Shown here piece after piece: positions 40,118 through 48,974 of a DNA stretch of 64,000 nucleotides. The stretch is taken from contig NZ_JBNAGH010000002.1 of NCBI RefSeq assembly GCF_049801095.1, forward strand, positions 682,001-746,000. The letters run 5' to 3'. The translations under genes and the position numbers were made by a program. The notes under the pieces are model-generated. The model did not search any database. It was not told where the DNA came from and saw only the letters and a program-made list of their open reading frames with translations. Positions within the stretch are counted from its first letter, which is position 1; every line of letters starts with the position of its first letter. Source of the stretch: Dinoroseobacter sp049801095. Lineage in GTDB: Bacteria > Pseudomonadota > Alphaproteobacteria > Rhodobacterales > Rhodobacteraceae.

Positions 40118-42433
40118 CTAGCGCGGTTTGAAGGGGGGCGGATCATGGGCCTCTACCGGGGGCGGATCCCCGTGGAACCGGGCAAGCTCGACCATGGCGG
40201 AATGCGCGGCAGGTCCCTGGGAGAGCTGCGAGGTCCTCTGATCATGGGTCAGCACATTCGGATTGCCGTGGCGGTCCCGGTTCTGCGGCGCGCCGTAATC
40301 CGGATCGTACCACGCCCCGGTCCAGAGAAACACGCAACCGGGCCGGATCGCCTCGGTGACCCGCGCTCCGGCAAGGCATCGCCCGCGCGGGTTCGACAGC
40401 TCCACGATATCGCCATCGGCGATGCCCCGCGGGGCCGCGTCCTCCGGATGGATGAGCACCGGCTCCCGCCCGGCGATCTTGCGCCCGACGCTATAGGCCC
40501 CGTTATCGAGCTGCGAATGGAGCCGCGTCGCCGGTTGCCCGGAGAGCAGATAGAGCGGCCCCGTCCCCGTTACCGTATCGCGCGGCGGGATATAGCTGGC
40601 ATGGCCCGGGCAATCAGGCAGGTCGAACCCGGCGATCCGCTCGGAAAAGAGCTCGATCCTGCCGGAGGGCGTCGGCAATGGGTTGGCATCAGGATCGGCG
40701 CGGAACTCCTGCAGAAACACCCGCTCCGGCGTGGGATCGGGCAAGGCGACGACATCGCCTTGAATGAACGCCTCCCAATCCGGGAGGCTGGTGCCCCACG
40801 CCTCCGCCGCGGCCTGGGTCTCGGCCCAGATCTGGCGCACGAGGCCAGCCGTGTCATGGCCTTGGGTGAAGGCGCCGGGATCCCCGAGACGCGCGGCAAG
40901 CTCGGCATAGATCTCGAACTCGACCCGCGCCTCCCCCGGCGGGAGCGCGAGAGCCGGCATGGGCATGAGCGCGTTGTCAGACTGGCCGCCTGCGAAATCC
41001 TCGCGCTCCTGCGGGGCGGCGACGGGCAGGACGATATCCGCGTGACGCGCCGTGGCCGTCCAGTTGATCTCGTTCACGATCACCGTTTCCGGGCGTTGGA
41101 AGGCGCGGTGCAGCCGGTTGAGATCCTGATGATGGTGGAACGGGTTGCCGCCCGCCCACCAGACCATGCGGATATCGGGAAAGACCCCTTCTGTCCCGTC
41201 ATAGCGGTAGCTTTCGCCCGGATTGAGCAGCATATCCGCGATCATCGCCACGGGGATGAACCGATCAACCGGGTTTCGCCCCTGCTCCAGCGCGCCCCAG
41301 CGGAAGGGGCGGCCCACATTGCCGATATTGGCGTTCACGCCGTAGCCGATCGTGTAGCCGCCACCGGGCAGCCCGATCTGGCCCAGCATGGCCGCAAGCG
41401 TCACGGTCATCCAGAGGGGTTGCTCGCCGTAATCCGCCCTCTGCAGACCCGCGGCGCAGGAGATCATCGCCCTCCCTGACGCCATCTCGCGCGCGAGGCT
41501 GCGGATCCGGTCCGCAGGCACGCCGGAGACACCAGCGGCCCAATCCGCATCCTTGACCACGCCATCCGATTGCCCAGTCAGATAGGCCTCGACCCGGTCG
41601 AACCCGGTCGTGTAGCGCGCCAGAAACGCTGCATCATGGAGGCCTTCGACCAGCAGCGTATGGGCGAGCCCCATCATCACCGCCGTATCCGTGCCGGGCT
41701 TCGGTGGCAGCCACTCGGCGCCCAGGCTCTCGGCCACATCATCGCGCAGGGGGCTGAAATTCACGAATGTCACCCCGGCCTCGGTGCAGGCGCGCAGGTT
41801 CTCGGCCATCCGGTGCCGGGCCACGCCGCCATCGCTGACCTGAGTGTTGCGCATGGCCATGCCGCCGAACATCACCACGCGTTTCGTGTGTTTCGCAATC
41901 ACCGGCCAACGCGTGGCCTGCACCACGTGATCGCGGTAGGAGCCGACGATATGGGGCATAAGCACCAGCGCCGCGTTATAGCTGTAGTTGCCCTTGGACC
42001 GGACGAACCCGCCCTGGGTGTTCAGGAACCGCTTGAGCTGGCTCTGGGCATGGTGGACCCGCCCGGCGCTGGACCAGCCATAGGTCCCGGCAAAGATTGC
42101 CTCATTGCCGTGGGTGGTCCGCATCCGCGTAATCTCGGCGGCCAGAAGATCGAGCATTTCGTCCCAGCTGAGCTCGACAAAGGCGTCGCGCCCGCGCAGG
42201 CCACTGCCCGCATCCCCGTCGCGGCCCGCCGCAACCGCATCGAGCCAGCCTGCCCGCACAGCCGGACGCAGAACCCGGGCGCGCCCATTCAGGCTGCTGG
42301 CGATGTTGTCGTTGATCGGAGAGGGTGCCGGATCATCCGGATGCGGATCCACGCGCACGAGACGCGCGCCCTCTGTGACTGCGAGACCGGGTCCCCAATG
42401 GCTCGCCGTGACCCTTCGATTGCTTGTGCTCAT
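40118..42433 (-). CDS. BisC/TorA-type molybdopterin oxidoreductase, cytoplasmic
   Basis: A 771-residue type III DMSO-reductase-family enzyme. The protein begins with the SHWG motif and has no Fe-S cysteines and no twin-arginine leader, like cytoplasmic BisC. The Ser in YGWSSAGRVHH (Ser121) is the expected molybdenum ligand, as in TorA/DorA/BisC. Further cofactor contacts are seen in MFGGMAMRNTQVS and LSGQPATRLHSQLDNG. Such enzymes reduce S- or N-oxides (biotin sulfoxide, methionine sulfoxide, DMSO, TMAO). In this context it may reduce the sulfoxide of the pathway substrate. Divergent from the C-S lyase gene. Confidence 0.82.
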   Translation of the reverse strand: MSTSNRRVTASHWGPGLAVTEGARLVRVDPHPDDPAPSPINDNIASSLNGRARVLRPAVRAGWLDAVAAGRDGDAGSGLRGRDAFVELSWDEMLDLLAAEITRMRTTHGNEAIFAGTYGWSSAGRVHHAQSQLKRFLNTQGGFVRSKGNYSYNAALVLMPHIVGSYRDHVVQATRWPVIAKHTKRVVMFGGMAMRNTQVSDGGVARHRMAENLRACTEAGVTFVNFSPLRDDVAESLGAEWLPPKPGTDTAVMMGLAHTLLVEGLHDAAFLARYTTGFDRVEAYLTGQSDGVVKDADWAAGVSGVPADRIRSLAREMASGRAMISCAAGLQRADYGEQPLWMTVTLAAMLGQIGLPGGGYTIGYGVNANIGNVGRPFRWGALEQGRNPVDRFIPVAMIADMLLNPGESYRYDGTEGVFPDIRMVWWAGGNPFHHHQDLNRLHRAFQRPETVIVNEINWTATARHADIVLPVAAPQEREDFAGGQSDNALMPMPALALPPGEARVEFEIYAELAARLGDPGAFTQGHDTAGLVRQIWAETQAAAEAWGTSLPDWEAFIQGDVVALPDPTPERVFLQEFRADPDANPLPTPSGRIELFSERIAGFDLPDCPGHASYIPPRDTVTGTGPLYLLSGQPATRLHSQLDNGAYSVGRKIAGREPVLIHPEDAAPRGIADGDIVELSNPRGRCLAGARVTEAIRPGCVFLWTGAWYDPDYGAPQNRDRHGNPNVLTHDQRTSQLSQGPAAHSAMVELARFHGDPPPVEAHDPPPFKPR

Positions 42434-42450
42434 CGCCCTACTGTTTCGCT

Positions 42451-42502
42451 ATACGATACACGTATGCCACATATTGACACCATACATCCCTAGTGTCATC
42501 CT
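42451..42502 (+). promoter_or_regulatory. divergent control region of BisC-type and C-S lyase genes
   Basis: ATACG-ATACA-CGTAT (42451-42465) is an inverted repeat. TTGACA (42474-42479) with a weak -10 (CATCCT, 42497-42502) 17 bases on would serve the plus-strand lyase gene. The regulator is unknown; it differs from the proposed IclR site. Confidence 0.4.
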
Positions 42503-42531
42503 CCGCCTGTCATGAAAAGGGATCAATTGCC

Positions 42532-43710
42532 GTGACCACCCCTCCCCCCGCCTTGCACGATATTCTGGTACAGGATGGCCGTCCCGACACAGTTGATGGG
42601 CGACATGTGAACATGCCGGTGGAGCTGGGCTCGACAATGGTCTTCGACCGGCTGGCCAGCTTCGAGACCGCACGTGCGAATCGCTATGAGAGCGGCACGA
42701 TGTATTACGGGCGCTACGGCAATGCGGCGGTCTACAAGCTGGAGAACATGCTCGCCCGGTTGGAGGGCGCTGCGTCTGTCACACTGACCTCTTCGGGGGT
42801 GGCGGCGATCAGCTGCGCTCTGATGAGTTTTGCCCGGCCGGGGGCGCATCTGTTGGTGGCGGACAACGTCTATGGCAATACCCGGACCTTCTGCGATGGG
42901 ATGCTGACGCGGATGGGCGTAGCGGTCGAGTACTTCGACCCGATGATCGGGGCCGGGATCGCCGATCTGATCACGCCCGAGACCTGCGCCGTGATGTTCG
43001 AGGCCCCCGGCTCCGGCACGTTCGAGATGCCGGACATCCCGGCCATCGCCGGGGCCGCGCGGGCGGCGCGCGTGCCGACGATCCTGGATACGACCTGGGG
43101 CACGCCGGTCTTCTGTCAGGCGCTGGCCCTCGGGGTCGATGTGCTCGCCTATTCCGGGAGCAAGTATCTCTGCGGGCATTCTGATGCCATGCTGGGTGTC
43201 ATCGCCTCAACCGCCGCCCATGGCCCGGCCCTGCGCAAGACCGTGATGCAGATCGGGGACAAGACCGGTGGGCAGGAGGTGATGCTCGCCCTGCGCGGCC
43301 TGCGCACCTTGCAGATGCGGATGGCCCATGTGGACAAGGCCGGGCGCGCCATGGCCGACTGGTTCGCTGCCCAGCCGCAGGTCAAGCGCGTGCTGCACCC
43401 CGCCCGGCCCGACTGCCCCGGTCACGCCCATTGGGCGCGGGATTTCTCCGGCGCGGCAGGGCTCTTTTCCGTGGTCTTCCACCCTTGCGCGCCCGCGCAG
43501 CTAGAGCGGTTCGTGGATGCGCTCCACCATTTCGGGATCGGCGTGTCCTGGGGCGGGTTCGAGAGCCTCGTCCTCCCGGTTACGCCGGAGCGCACGGCGA
43601 CATCCTGGGACGAGCCCGGCGCACTGGTCCGCTTCAATATCGGCTTTGACGATCTGGACACGCTGCAACGCGATCTGGCCGCCGCCCTCCCCCATCTGAA
43701 CACCCAATGA
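42532..43710 (+). CDS. cystathionine beta-lyase-type PLP C-S lyase
   Basis: A 392-residue Cys/Met metabolism PLP enzyme with the SAT/SSG phosphate loop (LTSSGVAAIS), the DTTWGTP aspartate region and the PLP lysine in LAYSGSKYLCGHSD. It resembles MetC-like beta-lyases of alphaproteobacteria, which cleave cystathionine and other cysteine conjugates to pyruvate, ammonia and a thiol. Start: GTG at 42532 preceded by AAGGGA; another GTG at 42493 is in frame but overlaps the promoter. Next gene follows after 10 bases. Here it may act on a catabolic substrate rather than in methionine synthesis. Confidence 0.8.
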   Translation: MTTPPPALHDILVQDGRPDTVDGRHVNMPVELGSTMVFDRLASFETARANRYESGTMYYGRYGNAAVYKLENMLARLEGAASVTLTSSGVAAISCALMSFARPGAHLLVADNVYGNTRTFCDGMLTRMGVAVEYFDPMIGAGIADLITPETCAVMFEAPGSGTFEMPDIPAIAGAARAARVPTILDTTWGTPVFCQALALGVDVLAYSGSKYLCGHSDAMLGVIASTAAHGPALRKTVMQIGDKTGGQEVMLALRGLRTLQMRMAHVDKAGRAMADWFAAQPQVKRVLHPARPDCPGHAHWARDFSGAAGLFSVVFHPCAPAQLERFVDALHHFGIGVSWGGFESLVLPVTPERTATSWDEPGALVRFNIGFDDLDTLQRDLAAALPHLNTQ

Positions 43711-43720
43711 AAGCTCTGTG

Positions 43721-44356
43721 ATGCAGAACAAGATTGACCACATGGCCATCGGAGCCGCGGATCTGACCCAAGGGGTCGCGGCGATGGAGGAAGCCCTCGG
43801 CGTGACCGTGCCCGCAGGCTCCAAGCATGACGCGATGAGCACCCATAACTGCGTGATGCAGGCCGGGAATGAGAGTTTCTTCGAGCTGATCGCCATCGAT
43901 CCCGAGGCGCCCGATCCGGGCCGCGTGCGCTGGTTCACGCTGGATGATCCGGCAACGACTGCGCGGCTGGCGGAACGGCCCCGGGCGCTCTGCTGGGTGG
44001 TGAATACCGATGATCTGGATGGCGTGATCGCCGCAAGCCCGGTGGATCTGGGCGAGGTGGTCCATTTTCAGCGCGGGGATCGCAGCTGGCGGCTGACCGT
44101 GCCCAAGGACGGGCACTTGCCCGAGGGAGGCCTGCTGCCGGCGTTTATCGAATGGTCACCGGGCCCCCACCCCTCCACCGGGCAGCAGGATCTGGGCGTG
44201 CGCCTGACCAAGGTCGCCATCACCCATCCCGACCCTGCGCGGCTTGGCGCGCTGTTCGAAACGCTGCGGATCGCGCATCTGGCCGAGATCACCGAAGGCC
44301 CTGCCGCCCTCGCGTTTGAATTTGACACACCGAAGGGCCACGTCACTATAGACTGA
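43721..44356 (+). CDS. VOC/glyoxalase-like domain protein
   Basis: A 211-residue protein of the Glyoxalase_3-like group: IDHMAIGAADLTQGVAAMEEALGV at the N-terminus with the metal-type His, then a second beta-alpha-beta module (RLTKVAITHPDPARLGALFETL). ATG at 43721 is taken; a GTG one codon earlier is in frame. It lies between the C-S lyase and the persulfide dioxygenase with gaps of 10 and 22 bases, so the three form a unit. Reaction unknown; VOC proteins isomerise, lyse or cleave small organics with a metal. Confidence 0.75.
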   Translation: MQNKIDHMAIGAADLTQGVAAMEEALGVTVPAGSKHDAMSTHNCVMQAGNESFFELIAIDPEAPDPGRVRWFTLDDPATTARLAERPRALCWVVNTDDLDGVIAASPVDLGEVVHFQRGDRSWRLTVPKDGHLPEGGLLPAFIEWSPGPHPSTGQQDLGVRLTKVAITHPDPARLGALFETLRIAHLAEITEGPAALAFEFDTPKGHVTID

Positions 44357-44378
44357 CATCAGAACGGGAGGAGTGCAG

Positions 44379-45260
44379 ATGGAACTTGAGATCGATCTGA
44401 GCACGCGGCCGGAGGTCACGCCTTTCTTCGACCCGCAATCCAACACCATCTCCTATGTGGTGCGCGAGCCGGGCGGTCCCGCCTGCGCGATCATCGACCC
44501 GGTGATGGAGTTTGACCCCGCCGCCGGGCGCCTGACCTATGACAGCGCCGACCAGATGATCGCGTTCATCCGCGAGCACGGGCTGCGCCTCGACTGGATC
44601 ATCGAGACCCATGTCCATGCGGATCACCTCTCCGGTGCGCCCTATATCCAGGAACAGCTCGGCGGCAAGATCGGCATTGGCGAGCATGTGCAGGAGGTGC
44701 AGGACGTCTTCGGCAAGATCTTCAACGAAGGCACCGAGTTCCAGCGCGACGGCTCGCAATTCGACAAGCTCTTCTCCGATGGCGACAGCTACACGGTCGG
44801 CGGCATGGTGGGCCATGCGCTCCACACGCCGGGTCACACGCCCGCCTGCATGGTCCATGTGATCGGCGATGCCTGCTTTGTCGGGGACACGCTCTTCATG
44901 CCCGATGGCGGCTCGGCCCGCGCGGATTTCCCCGGCGGGGATGCGGGGCAACTTTACGACTCGATCCAGCGGGTGCTGAGCCTGCCGGATGCGACGCGGC
45001 TCTTTATTTGCCATGATTACGGGCCCGGTGGGCGCGCAATTTCATGGGAGACGACCGTGGCGGCGCAGAAGGCCGAGAACATCCATGTGGGCGGCGGCAA
45101 GACCCGGGAGGAGTTCGTCGCGTTCCGCACGGCGCGGGATGCTGAGCTGAAGGTGCCGAGCCTGATCCTGCCGTCGCTGCAAGTGAATATGCGGGCGGGC
45201 GATGTGCCCGAGGATGAGGACGGCAACATGGTTCTCAAGATGCCCCTGAACAAGCTCTGA
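44379..45260 (+). CDS. persulfide dioxygenase-type MBL-fold protein 1
   Basis: A 293-residue metallo-beta-lactamase-fold enzyme of the ETHE1/Blh group. Metal motif THVHADH (His78, His80, Asp82, His83), then HTPGHTPACMVH and the late His in CHDYGPGGR. Such enzymes oxidise glutathione persulfide to sulfite, detoxifying sulfide-derived sulfur. GGGAGG eight bases before ATG 44379 fixes the start. It ends the C-S lyase/VOC operon, as expected if the lyase releases thiol or persulfide. A close paralogue is encoded at 61355-62239. Confidence 0.85.
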   Translation: MELEIDLSTRPEVTPFFDPQSNTISYVVREPGGPACAIIDPVMEFDPAAGRLTYDSADQMIAFIREHGLRLDWIIETHVHADHLSGAPYIQEQLGGKIGIGEHVQEVQDVFGKIFNEGTEFQRDGSQFDKLFSDGDSYTVGGMVGHALHTPGHTPACMVHVIGDACFVGDTLFMPDGGSARADFPGGDAGQLYDSIQRVLSLPDATRLFICHDYGPGGRAISWETTVAAQKAENIHVGGGKTREEFVAFRTARDAELKVPSLILPSLQVNMRAGDVPEDEDGNMVLKMPLNKL

Positions 45261-45319
45261 TCTAGGGATCTCGCGAAAACCGCACCGCCCTGTGGCTCTC
45301 GCCCGGGGCGTTTCTTCGT

Positions 45320-46411
45320 TCAGCGTTCCTGCACTTTCATCCGCTTCTTGAGGTACTCCCCATACTGGCCGAGGGAGAAGAGGAAGACCCAGTAGATCGC
45401 GCCGACAAAGACCCAGACCTCCAGGTAATACGGCGCCCAATCCCCGGTACCGAAGGCCGCCTTGGCCGAGGCGAGGATGTCAAAGAAACCGATGATGATC
45501 ACGATCGCGGTCTCCTTGAAGGTCACCACCACCATGTTGATCGTCGAGGGCAGCGCATGGCGGAAAACCTGCGGCAGCACGATCCGTGACAGGATTTGCC
45601 AATAGCTCAGCCCAAGGGCCTTGCCCGCCTCGAACTGCCCCTTGGGGATCGCCTGAAACCCGCCGCGGAACACCTCGGCCTGATAGCAGGCGAAAAAGAG
45701 CGCGAACGCCACGATCACCCGCCAGATCTTGTCCCCCTCCAGCCACGAGGGCAGCAGGATCGGCACCACCACCGCGGCGGTAAAGAGCGTCGTCAGGAGC
45801 GGCAGGGACCGGATGAAGTCGATCAGCACCATGGCGAAGTATTTGACCACCGGCATCTCCGACCTGCGCATGAGCGCAAGGCCCAGCCCCATGGGCATGC
45901 CGAGAATGACCACTGACGCAAAGAGGAACAGGGTCAAAGACAGCCCGCCCCAGCCATCGGTGGTGACCTGCTGCAGACCCAGCAGGCTCCCCTCCATCAG
46001 GAGGTAATAGGTGGCAAACCCCGCGATCCAGAGCCCGACAAGGCGCTTGCCGCTCCAGGCCCAAGGGAAACAGGAGGCCACGACCGTCAGGATGATCGTC
46101 AGGCAGGCCAGGGTCGAGCGCCAATGCTGATCGAACGGGTAGAGCCCGAAGAGGATCAGCCGGTGGCGCGCATCGATCACAGCCCAACAGGCCCCTGCCC
46201 CGGCATCCTGACAGGCGGCGACGTTGTCCTCGCTCCAGACCGCGCGCAGCAGACCCCAATCCATCACGAGCCAGGCGAGATAGGCCAGGGCCGCGAAGAC
46301 GAGGATCGAGATCACCCCGTCCTTGGGCGTGTGAAACGCGCGGCGCTTGAGCATCTGCACGGTGGCATCCATGCGCGAGGGCCGAACTGGGATATCAGAG
46401 AGCGTTGCCAT
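45320..46411 (-). CDS. aapM: amino-acid ABC transporter permease (AapM-like)
   Basis: A 363-residue HisM-type permease with an extended N-terminal part carrying extra membrane spans, as in AapM/BztC. The transport domain contains the EAA loop QAEVFRGGFQAIPKGQFEAGKALGLSYWQ. It pairs with AapQ (2-base gap) and AapJ upstream. It is the last gene of the aapJQM set; no ATPase follows, the usual aapP being absent at this place and present instead at 30023. Confidence 0.85.
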   Translation of the reverse strand: MATLSDIPVRPSRMDATVQMLKRRAFHTPKDGVISILVFAALAYLAWLVMDWGLLRAVWSEDNVAACQDAGAGACWAVIDARHRLILFGLYPFDQHWRSTLACLTIILTVVASCFPWAWSGKRLVGLWIAGFATYYLLMEGSLLGLQQVTTDGWGGLSLTLFLFASVVILGMPMGLGLALMRRSEMPVVKYFAMVLIDFIRSLPLLTTLFTAAVVVPILLPSWLEGDKIWRVIVAFALFFACYQAEVFRGGFQAIPKGQFEAGKALGLSYWQILSRIVLPQVFRHALPSTINMVVVTFKETAIVIIIGFFDILASAKAAFGTGDWAPYYLEVWVFVGAIYWVFLFSLGQYGEYLKKRMKVQER

Positions 46412-46412
46412 A

Positions 46413-47573
46413 TCAATGCGCCTTCAGCTGGAGCCGCGCGTTCAGCCAATTGGTGAAGAACGCGATTGAGAAATTCACGAGCAGGAAAGCCCCCATGAGG
46501 ATCGCGATCAGCTCCAGCGTCTGGCCCGACTGGGTGATCGAGTTGGAGACGATGTAGAAGAGATCCGCGAACCCGATGGCGATGCCGATGGTGGTGGCCT
46601 TCATGATGAAAATCCACTGATTACCGAGCGGTGGCACGATGGAGCGGAGCGCCATGGGCACCTTGATCCGGCTCCAGATCGCACCGGGCGCGAGGCCGAG
46701 CGCCTGGCCCGCTTCGATCAAGCCGCGCGGCACTTCGTTGAGCCCGCCACGGACGACCTCGGCGATATAGGCGCTGCCATAGACGGTGATGGCGACGATC
46801 ATCGCCCAAAGCTCGACCGAAACCGTGATCCCACCGCGGAACCGCAGCCCTTGCAGCGCGGGGATCGAGAAGAGGCTCTCCCCCTCGGGCCGGAAGACCA
46901 GCGCCGCGAGCAACGCCACCACAAGGGTACCGCCGAACCAGATCGCTGCGCCTTTGATCAGGCTGAACCGTTTCCACAGAACCAGCGCGATCAGCAAGGC
47001 GAGAGAGACGAGCAGAATGCCGATGGCGACGCTGGGCGCGACGTTCAGCCCGGGCAATTTCATGCCCCGGTTCGACAGAAAGATTGCATCCCCGATGGAA
47101 AAGGCCTGCCGGGGTCCCGGCAGATGGATCAGGATCGCGTAGAGGAAAATCGCCTGCAGGATCAGCGGGATATTCCGAAAGATCTGAACATAGACCGTGG
47201 CCGCCGTCTTGACCGCGATGTTCGACGCATCCCGCGCGGTGCCGATCAGAAAGCCAAAGATGGTCGAGAGAAAGATACAGATGAAGCCCACGAACATCGT
47301 GTTCATCAACCCGATCAGCAGGGTCCGACTATAGGGGTCGTTGATCGAGCGCTCGATCAGGGAGAAAGAGTAGTCCCAGCCGGTGGAGCGGTCGAGAAAC
47401 CCGAAGCCGCTGGTGATGCCCAGAGCGGTCAGATTGACCTGCGCGCTGCGCACCGCGCCCCAGATCACCAACAAGGCGATCCCCAGCAACAGCGTTTGAA
47501 TGATGATACGGCGCGTCTTGGCGCGGGCGCGCAGCTCTTCGGCGCTGGCGGCGGTGGCGGTAGCAGCGGTCAT
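46413..47573 (-). CDS. aapQ: amino-acid ABC transporter permease (AapQ-like)
   Basis: A 386-residue permease of the HisM family with the large periplasmic insertion typical of AapQ/BztB; EAA loop at AEVVRGGLNEVPRGLIEAGQALGLAPG. It forms the membrane channel with AapM and receives substrate from AapJ. Gene lies 72 bases after aapJ and 2 bases before aapM. The family moves a broad range of L-amino acids; the local pathway may have narrowed it to a specialised compound. Confidence 0.85.
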   Translation of the reverse strand: MTAATATAASAEELRARAKTRRIIIQTLLLGIALLVIWGAVRSAQVNLTALGITSGFGFLDRSTGWDYSFSLIERSINDPYSRTLLIGLMNTMFVGFICIFLSTIFGFLIGTARDASNIAVKTAATVYVQIFRNIPLILQAIFLYAILIHLPGPRQAFSIGDAIFLSNRGMKLPGLNVAPSVAIGILLVSLALLIALVLWKRFSLIKGAAIWFGGTLVVALLAALVFRPEGESLFSIPALQGLRFRGGITVSVELWAMIVAITVYGSAYIAEVVRGGLNEVPRGLIEAGQALGLAPGAIWSRIKVPMALRSIVPPLGNQWIFIMKATTIGIAIGFADLFYIVSNSITQSGQTLELIAILMGAFLLVNFSIAFFTNWLNARLQLKAH

Positions 47574-47645
47574 GGAAAGCCCCGGGCTGGAGAAATCAGG
47601 CCGCGCGCTCGGTGTCGCGCGGCCTTGTGGGAGGCGTTGTTGGGA

Positions 47646-48683
47646 TCAGTCGAGGATCGGCGCGTAGAGCACGCCCCCGTGGCTCCACAGGTTGTTGAGC
47701 CCGCGATCCAGATTATAGGGGCTCTCGGACCCGAGATTGCGGTCATAGATCTCGGCAAAGTTGCCCACTTCGGCGATCATTTCGCGCGCCCAGGTGTCGC
47801 GCAGACCCAGCCGCTCGCCCATGCCGGGCTCAGCCCCGAGCAGGCGGGAGATCCGCGGATTGGCCGGGCTCGCCGCCATCTCGGCCACATTGGCCTTGGT
47901 GATCCCCTCTTCCTCGGCGATCAGCAGGGCGGCGAGCATCCAGTTCACCACATCCACGAAATCCTCATCTCCCTGGCGCATGGCTGCCGAAATCGGTTCG
48001 GAGGAAAGCTGGTCGCTCAGGATGATATGGGCGTCCGGGTTGTCGATCTCGGTCGCGCGCAGCACGGCGAGGTTCGGCCCCCAGCCCGCAAAGGCGTCGC
48101 AGCGATTGGCGAGATAGGCCGCGCGCAGCTCGGCGGCGCTTTCATAGGACACCATCGTGTGCTCGACCCCGATGGTCGACAGGTAGTTGGCCGAGATCCG
48201 CTCGATCGTGGTACCCGCCTCGACACAGATTGTGCCACCATCAAGCCCCGTCGCATCTTCGATGCCCAGGTCGCCATGGGCCATGAACTGCGTACCGCCA
48301 AAGAAATACGGCAGGCTGAATTGCAGGCCAAGCTCGGTGTCGCGTCCCATGGTCCAGCCGGTGGCCTTGATGATCACATCCACATCGCCCGATTGCAGGG
48401 CCGGGAACCGCTGCGCCCAGGAGAGCGGTACGATCTGGACCGCATTCGGATCGCCGAGGATCGCCGTGGTGAGCGCCCGGCAGAGATCGATATCGAGCCC
48501 GCGCCATTCGTTCTGATCATTGACCTCAACGAAGCCGAAATAGCTGCCGTTATGGCCCGAGCAGAGCAGCGTGCCCCGCTCGACGATCTGCTGGACCGTG
48601 GCGCTCTGGGCCATTGCGCCGGTCGCGGGCAAGACCGAAATCGCGGCGGCAGCAAGGGCCGCGGCTGTTAGGTTCTGGAACAT
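47646..48683 (-). CDS. aapJ: amino-acid ABC transporter binding protein (AapJ-like)
   Basis: A 345-residue periplasmic binding protein; start ATG 48683 after GGAGG, Sec signal MFQNLTAAALAAAAISVLPATGAMA. The mature part has AapJ/BztA features: VERGTLLCSGHNGSYFGFVEVND, GLDIDLCRALTTAILGDPNAV, GTTIERISANY and a conserved C-terminal NLWSHGGVLYAP. It captures L-amino acids for AapQM. A sigma70-like promoter and an inverted repeat lie upstream. Confidence 0.87.
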   Translation of the reverse strand: MFQNLTAAALAAAAISVLPATGAMAQSATVQQIVERGTLLCSGHNGSYFGFVEVNDQNEWRGLDIDLCRALTTAILGDPNAVQIVPLSWAQRFPALQSGDVDVIIKATGWTMGRDTELGLQFSLPYFFGGTQFMAHGDLGIEDATGLDGGTICVEAGTTIERISANYLSTIGVEHTMVSYESAAELRAAYLANRCDAFAGWGPNLAVLRATEIDNPDAHIILSDQLSSEPISAAMRQGDEDFVDVVNWMLAALLIAEEEGITKANVAEMAASPANPRISRLLGAEPGMGERLGLRDTWAREMIAEVGNFAEIYDRNLGSESPYNLDRGLNNLWSHGGVLYAPILD

Positions 48684-48705
48684 GTGACCTCCATCTGTTG
48701 TGCTG

Positions 48706-48761
48706 TATATTGGCACATTTGTATTGCCATATAGAATGCAGATACTGAAATACGGAGTCAA
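48706..48761 (-). promoter_or_regulatory. aapJ promoter with inverted repeat
   Basis: On the minus strand TTGACT (48761-48756) and CATTCT (48738-48733) are 17 bases apart. Just downstream lies TATATTGGCA...TGCCATATA (48706-48733), an inverted repeat with one bulged base, placed where a repressor would block transcription. The region is AT-rich compared with its surroundings. The rest of the 48762-48914 gap shows nothing recognisable. Confidence 0.5.
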
Positions 48762-48914
48762 CACTTTGGTTCAGACCGCAGCTGCCTTCCCCTGAGAACG
48801 GCCCGCGCGCCCGACCAATCAGGCGCGGAGATGCCACGGGATTGAGCAGATCTGGCGCAGAAAGAGGCCGTTTCGGCATGGGAGACAGGCGATTTGCCCA
48901 GCAGAACAGCAAAA

Positions 48915-48941
48915 CACCCCGGCGCGGGCGGCGCCGGGGTG
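48915..48941 (-). terminator. GC-rich stem-loop after the DUF3179 gene
   Basis: CACCCCGGCG-7-CGCCGGGGTG, a 10-bp stem followed on the minus strand by GTTTTGC; 34 bases after the DUF3179 stop. Confidence 0.65.
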
Positions 48942-48974
48942 CAGGATCAGCAGTTCAGGAAAAGGGGTCGGGGC

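Noticed and set aside
46851..48671. 606-codon plus-strand frame opposite aapQ and aapJ
   Set aside because: Antisense shadow without protein-like composition.
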